This document shows, piece after piece, positions 50,173-54,303 of a DNA stretch of 54,303 bases. Each line of letters starts with the position of its first letter. The first letter of the stretch is position 1. The notes under the pieces were generated by a model, which saw nothing but the letters and a program-made list of their open reading frames with translations, ran no database searches and was not told the origin of the DNA. Made by a program: the position numbers and the translations under genes. The stretch lies in the NCBI GenBank assembly GCA_041665165.1, contig JBAYJJ010000002.1, positions 1 to 54,303 of the forward strand, written 5' to 3'. This DNA comes from MWCR01 sp041665165. GTDB taxonomy: Bacteria > Patescibacteriota > Patescibacteriia > 2-12-FULL-60-25.

Positions 50173-50207
50173 GTTACTCTTGTAACTTGTTACTTGTGAC
50201 TTGTAGC
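50173..50207. repeat. Heptamer array TTGTAAC x5
   Basis: GTTACTC, TTGTAAC, TTGTTAC, TTGTGAC, TTGTAGC. It lies between the terminator and the stop codon of the 1121-aa surface protein. Confidence 0.85.
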
Positions 50208-50211
50208 TATT

Positions 50212-53200
50212 TTATCGTATTTTATTGATGCTCTTATACCCGGTCCAAACTCTATTGCCGAGCGAGTCATACAAGTTAGCGCCAAAGGTAACGGTATCGT
50301 AGGTCGTGTAACCGCTGCCAGTGTAGGAGCAAGTGCTTACGCCCGTGCAAGTCTTGGCTAGCATGGCATTCACCAAGATCTCAATGTGGTCCACGCCGTT
50401 TTGATCGCTGCCCGTGGCTGTAAACGTGATGCTCTGCGTTCCGGTGTATCCGTTCGATGCATCTGATGTAATGGAGATTGTGCCCGGTACATCAACATAG
50501 CTCGTGGTATCCGTCACTGAGATTTGCTGACTGGACGACCAAGTCACATTGTTGAGCGAATCAATGGCCCTGGCCTGCAAAGTCACGACTGAGCCAGCTG
50601 AATAGTTGCTCATGCTCAAGTTAGCGCTGCAAACTCCGTAGGTTTTTGAAGCGATTGAGCAATCATTGACTTGCGTGCCATTCACATACAGCCTGATGCC
50701 CTGCAAACCATCCGGATCATTAGCCTCTACGCTGTAAGTCATGCTCTCGTTGCGGTTGAACGAGGATTTGGCAGGGGAGACAGTGCTCGTAAGGGTCGTA
50801 GCATTGTTGGTCGTGCCATTATGGATTTTGATGGTCTTGCTTTCCGAATAAGCGACATTGCCGTTCCAGTCATAAGCGCGGGCCTGGAGCGTGGCATAAG
50901 TATCATTCGTATAATCCGAGCCGCGTACCACAGTGGTGCACTGGCGCGTGTTATTCATCTCCGTGTAGCTGCATTGGTCCAGCTTGCGGGTTCCGTCCCA
51001 CAACTCGATGCGCAGTATGCCGGAAGCGTTATAGGCCTGGGCATAGTAATTGACTGTATCGCTGGTCGTCATCTCGGTCTTTTCAGGCGTAATCCAGCTT
51101 GAGATGGTCGTGTTCGAAGTCTGCGCGCCCGAGACCCTGAAGCCGGTCGTTCCGGATGACCAGGCCACATTGCCGTTCATGTCCGTAGCCTTGGATTTGA
51201 GCGTGAGCCACTGGCCGTCCGAATAGTTGCTGCCATAAAGAGTGAATTCGCACGGCTGGGTAATGCCCATGATATCCGAGAAATTACAGGTGCCATAGGA
51301 AGCGTCATTCACATATAACTGCAGGGAACGCAGCCCATTGCCGGACGTGCCATAGATCTTTACTTTTCTTGAATCATTGCGGCCTAAGTTCGAAGTCGAG
51401 ATGTTGCTGTCAAACCAGGTCGAGAGCGACACATTGGAATAGCCGTACACGTTCAGATACTGGGTCGCGACCGTGGTCTGCTGGCCAGTGTAGTCATAAG
51501 CAATGGCATAGACAGGCAGGCTTGAGTTTTGGGCATAGCTGTTTCCGGTGATTGTGGTCTGGCAGCTTTGCGTGCCATAAGCGCGGCCGAATCCGCAATA
51601 TTGTTTTTGTACGCCATTGACGTAGATCTCGATTCTTTGCAGACCATCGACTGCATTGGCTTGGACTTTGATGGCTTTGTTGGTGTCTGAGTAGAGTGTT
51701 GAGCCTGAAGGGTCAAACCACATCCAGGCTGAGAGATTGCCTGAAGCCGAACCCTGTTCGACGATGTTGTATGTGCCGAGCCAAGTCCAGACATCGTGCC
51801 CTTGCTGGTCAACAGCGCGGGCATTGAAGGCAACAGCGCTGCCTGCAGTGTAGCTCGAGCCGTAAATCGTGTAATTGCACGTGGCATAGGTCTGGCTGTT
51901 GAACGGGCAAGAATATTTGACTATGCCGTTCACATAAACATCAATCCTGTTCAGGCCTTGGGTTGCATTGGCTGTGATGGAAACCGAGGCTGATTGGTTG
52001 CGTCCCAAGTTTGATGTCTGGGGCGAGGCTGTCATCTGCGCGCTTAAGCCAAAGCTGTTGCCAGAGGTGCCGCCTGCATCATAGAACTGGACAATGCTGG
52101 CTGGGACATAGGCTACGCGGCCCTTTGAATCCGTGATTTTGGCAAAGGCGCCGACATTGGAATAATACGGGTAAGCGGAACTCTCGATGAACATGGCGCA
52201 AATGACATTCTTTTTGCTGTTTTTGCCGTCGCACACCTTTTGCCTCACATCATTGATGTAGAGCTCGACTTTCTTGATGCCATAGTTGGATTGCGCACCG
52301 ACCGAATACTTCGGATCGGAAATATTATCATGCTGTTTGGCGTTCGGTTCGTACCATGACCAGTAGTTGATGTAATTTTTCTTGCCTTTGACCGTGGGGA
52401 TGGTGTCGCCGCTTACGGTCAATGAATTGTTATAGTTCGTGCCTTCGTCCACGCGCAAAAGTTTGGCTTTGAGAGGGGAGGATGGCGTGCTCAAACCTGA
52501 GACTGAGACTGCGCCGCCGACCAAGAACCTGCCATCGCCGCTGCCAGCTATGGTCGCGATGTAATCATTGGCATCCTGGTATTGGGCAAAGTTCGTGCCA
52601 TCGAACCTGACGAGCTTTTTCCCGCTCATGATCATCCAGGATTTGCCGTCATAAGCGATCATGGCGCGGTTCCAGTTGTTCAAGTTCGTGGTGTTGGCCG
52701 CCGAGCTTACGTCTTTGACTGAAACGCCATCATATACAAATACGCGGTCAGTGATTCCATTTGCGCCGCCTCCGACAAGTACTTGCGTGCCATTGGACGC
52801 CAGGGCATGCACATAGTTAATGGATGACATGGCAGTCACTTCCGAGAAAGTGCCATTCGTATATTTGTAATAGCGCATGTAGCTCGGGTTGCTGTTGCTT
52901 CCGGTCAAGACAAAGAACCAGTCATTGCCCAAGGGCGCGACAGCCATTGAGAAAGCATTGGCATCATCGCCAGGCGAGACATGACGCATGGAATATTTGC
53001 CCACGCCTTGGTTCTGCGTGTAAGCATAAGTGCCGCTCGGCAAGTTTACATATTCCACTGTGTTGCTGCCCGTATTCCACTTGAGCACGCGGCCGGTGGT
53101 GGTGATGAACATCCAAATGCCGTTTTTGCCTTGGACTGAGTTCAAGCCTTCGTATGAATTGAAATAGCCGCGGAAATAGCTGGTGAGATTTTTATAGTTG

Positions 53201-53577
53201 CCGTCAAAAGAAACGACTTCAAATGAATTGTCCCTGGTGAAAACATTTTTTAAGAATAAAACCCTTTGGCCGTCGCTTACCACATCATCCACGCGAGAGA
53301 TGCCGGCGTTGCGCACGTCCGCGGTAATATCCGTGATTACGCTGCCGTCTGTTTTCCAGACATGGCTACCAGACCAAAGCTCCTGGCCATCAGTCATATA
53401 CCAATATGGCTCAGCGCGGGTAATGGCCCAAACAGGCCTATTATCGCGAGCGCTTAATTTGTCTGACATGTCAGACCAAGTCCAAGGCCCGGTTTGGGCT
53501 TTGGCCACACCAATGGCGCCAATTAGGCAAAATAATGCCGCAACAGCGCCTACAGACCACTTTGATAGGGTATTCAT
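50212..53577 (-). CDS. Giant secreted surface protein: propeller-like head plus seven cysteine-pair modules
   Basis: 1121 aa, ATATG start. Signal peptide MNTLSKWSVGAVAALFCLIGAIGVAKA. Residues 30-390 are a repetitive beta-propeller-like head, homologous to the two neighbours. From about 410 there are seven tandem modules of about 95 residues, each with a cysteine pair (for example C-P-F-N-S-Q-T-Y-A-T-C; C-G-F-G-R-A-Y-G-T-Q-S-C; C-S-Y-T-E-M-N-N-T-R-Q-C) before a W-T-W or W-S strand. They resemble Ig-like/cadherin-like adhesion domains. It probably forms a stalk on the cell surface. A TGCTATACT box lies 25 bases upstream of the start. Confidence 0.85.
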   Translation of the reverse strand: MNTLSKWSVGAVAALFCLIGAIGVAKAQTGPWTWSDMSDKLSARDNRPVWAITRAEPYWYMTDGQELWSGSHVWKTDGSVITDITADVRNAGISRVDDVVSDGQRVLFLKNVFTRDNSFEVVSFDGNYKNLTSYFRGYFNSYEGLNSVQGKNGIWMFITTTGRVLKWNTGSNTVEYVNLPSGTYAYTQNQGVGKYSMRHVSPGDDANAFSMAVAPLGNDWFFVLTGSNSNPSYMRYYKYTNGTFSEVTAMSSINYVHALASNGTQVLVGGGANGITDRVFVYDGVSVKDVSSAANTTNLNNWNRAMIAYDGKSWMIMSGKKLVRFDGTNFAQYQDANDYIATIAGSGDGRFLVGGAVSVSGLSTPSSPLKAKLLRVDEGTNYNNSLTVSGDTIPTVKGKKNYINYWSWYEPNAKQHDNISDPKYSVGAQSNYGIKKVELYINDVRQKVCDGKNSKKNVICAMFIESSAYPYYSNVGAFAKITDSKGRVAYVPASIVQFYDAGGTSGNSFGLSAQMTASPQTSNLGRNQSASVSITANATQGLNRIDVYVNGIVKYSCPFNSQTYATCNYTIYGSSYTAGSAVAFNARAVDQQGHDVWTWLGTYNIVEQGSASGNLSAWMWFDPSGSTLYSDTNKAIKVQANAVDGLQRIEIYVNGVQKQYCGFGRAYGTQSCQTTITGNSYAQNSSLPVYAIAYDYTGQQTTVATQYLNVYGYSNVSLSTWFDSNISTSNLGRNDSRKVKIYGTSGNGLRSLQLYVNDASYGTCNFSDIMGITQPCEFTLYGSNYSDGQWLTLKSKATDMNGNVAWSSGTTGFRVSGAQTSNTTISSWITPEKTEMTTSDTVNYYAQAYNASGILRIELWDGTRKLDQCSYTEMNNTRQCTTVVRGSDYTNDTYATLQARAYDWNGNVAYSESKTIKIHNGTTNNATTLTSTVSPAKSSFNRNESMTYSVEANDPDGLQGIRLYVNGTQVNDCSIASKTYGVCSANLSMSNYSAGSVVTLQARAIDSLNNVTWSSSQQISVTDTTSYVDVPGTISITSDASNGYTGTQSITFTATGSDQNGVDHIEILVNAMLAKTCTGVSTCSYTGSGYTTYDTVTFGANLYDSLGNRVWTGYKSINKIR

Positions 53578-53602
53578 ATAGTTTTTAGCTTATTTAGGAC
53601 CA

Positions 53603-53611
53603 AGTATAGCA
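53603..53611 (-). promoter_or_regulatory. Extended -10 box of the giant surface protein
   Basis: TGCTATACT on the minus strand; TATACT is the complement of 53603-53608. A leader of about 18 nt without SD follows. Confidence 0.6.
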
Positions 53612-53674
53612 CCAAAGAACTAGTTTTCCTACCTTTTGACTCATATAGAGTTCATTACCGCGTTTAGCCTGGGG

Positions 53675-53709
53675 TGTCAATTGACAAAAAGGCTTGTTTG
53701 TGCCAACTT
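53675..53709. promoter_or_regulatory. Perfect TGTCAATTGACA palindrome with back-to-back -35 boxes
   Basis: Bases 53675-53686. To the right, TTGACA, 17 bp, CAACTT (53704-53709) would serve the metallopeptidase gene. To the left, TTGACA (complement of 53675-53680), 17 bp, TAATGA (complement of 53652-53657) could serve the giant surface protein. The palindrome could also be an operator. Confidence 0.5.
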
Positions 53710-53795
53710 ATTTATCTGAACTTTTGCTTAGAACCTTACATTTGAGACCAACTTTTGATCGAATGGGACGCCACAAGACAACAAGGAGATCGGAA

Positions 53796-54303
53796 ATGAA
53801 AGCTACTCCCACTAAAAATTCAAGCATCATTTGGATTATCGGTGGCCTGCTTATGGGTGCCTCACTTTTCGTCTACTGGCCGAGGGAGCCTTCGCACAAG
53901 AAGACAAACCAAACTTCTCAGACAACATCATCGGCTTCGACGGCGGCTCAATTCGGAGCAAGGGAGAATGCCGCACGCGCATACCATCTCCGTAGCTTGA
54001 AGATGGCTGTTGCCGGTGATCCTGAAGGCGATGCACTCATTAGAGTCTTTGAGAGCCGCATGTTTTATGGGACCATCGTCGGGCCAACCCGTCTTAGCTT
54101 CGACCTTGGCGAGGCACAGACGCGTAGCGTGATGGTGATTGTCGCTTCCCAAGAGCAGCGTACTGCAAACGGGTATCAGAGCGCGGGCAACTGGCAATAC
54201 CTGCACGATCTGAGGGCGATTTTCGCACCTCTGACAGAGGACTATACTGAGCTTTGGGCTGGCGTCCGCCTCGCTCATGAAATTTCCCACGTGGTAAAGC
54301 ACG
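53796..54303 (+). CDS. Membrane-anchored HExxH metallopeptidase, N-terminal part (cut by window end)
   Basis: At least 169 aa; the frame is open to the window edge. ATG 53796 follows AAGGAGA. One membrane helix near the N-terminus (S-I-I-W-I-I-G-G-L-L-M-G-A-S-L-F-V-Y-W) with a short basic segment before it, then a Ser/Thr-rich linker and a soluble domain with regular strands and helices. The last visible residues are L-A-H-E-I-S-H-V-V, an HExxH zinc-peptidase motif, so the catalytic centre is just at the window end. The cut prevents family assignment. Confidence 0.7.
   Translation, partial: MKATPTKNSSIIWIIGGLLMGASLFVYWPREPSHKKTNQTSQTTSSASTAAQFGARENAARAYHLRSLKMAVAGDPEGDALIRVFESRMFYGTIVGPTRLSFDLGEAQTRSVMVIVASQEQRTANGYQSAGNWQYLHDLRAIFAPLTEDYTELWAGVRLAHEISHVVKH

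Noticed and set aside
33281..50207. CRISPR array
   Set aside because: The heptamer arrays have no spacers between units, and there are no cas genes in the window.

Overview
The window looks like a chromosome segment of an uncultivated bacterium of the Patescibacteria/CPR type (perhaps the Falkowbacteria/Magasanikbacteria neighbourhood). It carries a lean core (tsaD-tsaE, pilB, ftsH, a four-S1-domain RpsA), many orphan genes and giant secreted repeat proteins, uses the standard genetic code, and many genes have no Shine-Dalgarno sequence. The lineage is inferred from gene content; there is no rRNA to confirm it.

Layout. 1-2.1 kb: the 3' end of an adenylosuccinate-synthetase-like gene, a NrtR-like Nudix regulator and two orphan cassettes. 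2.15-3.17 kb: a lipoprotein gene between two 97-bp direct repeats, at or near the left edge of an integrated element. 3.2-26.4 kb: an integrative element ending at a tRNA-Glu(UUC) gene, whose 3' half supplies the last codons of the element's serine recombinase. Its left arm (3.2-13.8 kb, plus strand) is a defence-like cargo: membrane KAP NTPase + HNH nuclease, DUF4268 nuclease-like protein + small HTH protein + type III restriction (res) and methylation (mod) genes, a membrane zinc ribbon and a winged-helix/TIR protein. Its middle (13.8-20.2 kb, minus strand) holds a 4-TM protein, a seven-repeat protein fused to a DEDDh exonuclease, a PD-(D/E)XK protein preceded by a bistable RNA-like structure, a UvrD-like helicase, an ssDNA-annealing-like protein, a four-helix-bundle protein and small zinc/DNA-metabolism proteins. 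Its right arm (20.5-26.4 kb, plus) holds a mobile-element zinc-finger protein, an orphan, a primase-polymerase/helicase and the recombinase. The two arms diverge near 20.3 kb.

26.6-54.3 kb is chromosome: a secreted beta-propeller protein, BRO and pRiA4b-ORF3 proteins, a PIF1/RecD-like helicase, tsaD-tsaE, pilB and a membrane protein, ftsH, a C39-like peptidase with a partner, rpsA, several orphans, three paralogous secreted proteins (two with tandem cysteine-pair modules) and, cut by the window end, a membrane-anchored HExxH metallopeptidase.

Three window-wide patterns stand out. (1) Genes split into two expression styles: those with a -10 box only 6-10 nt before an ATG, often in the context ATATG and without SD (apparently leaderless), and stand-alone orphan cassettes with TTGACA-like promoters, strong SD and their own intrinsic terminators. 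(2) About a dozen arrays of locus-specific heptamers lie in the chromosomal flanks, several inside reading frames (three sites in tsaD, one in tsaE), and none was seen inside the element. (3) Several palindromic repeat families are interspersed between 37.8 and 50.1 kb.
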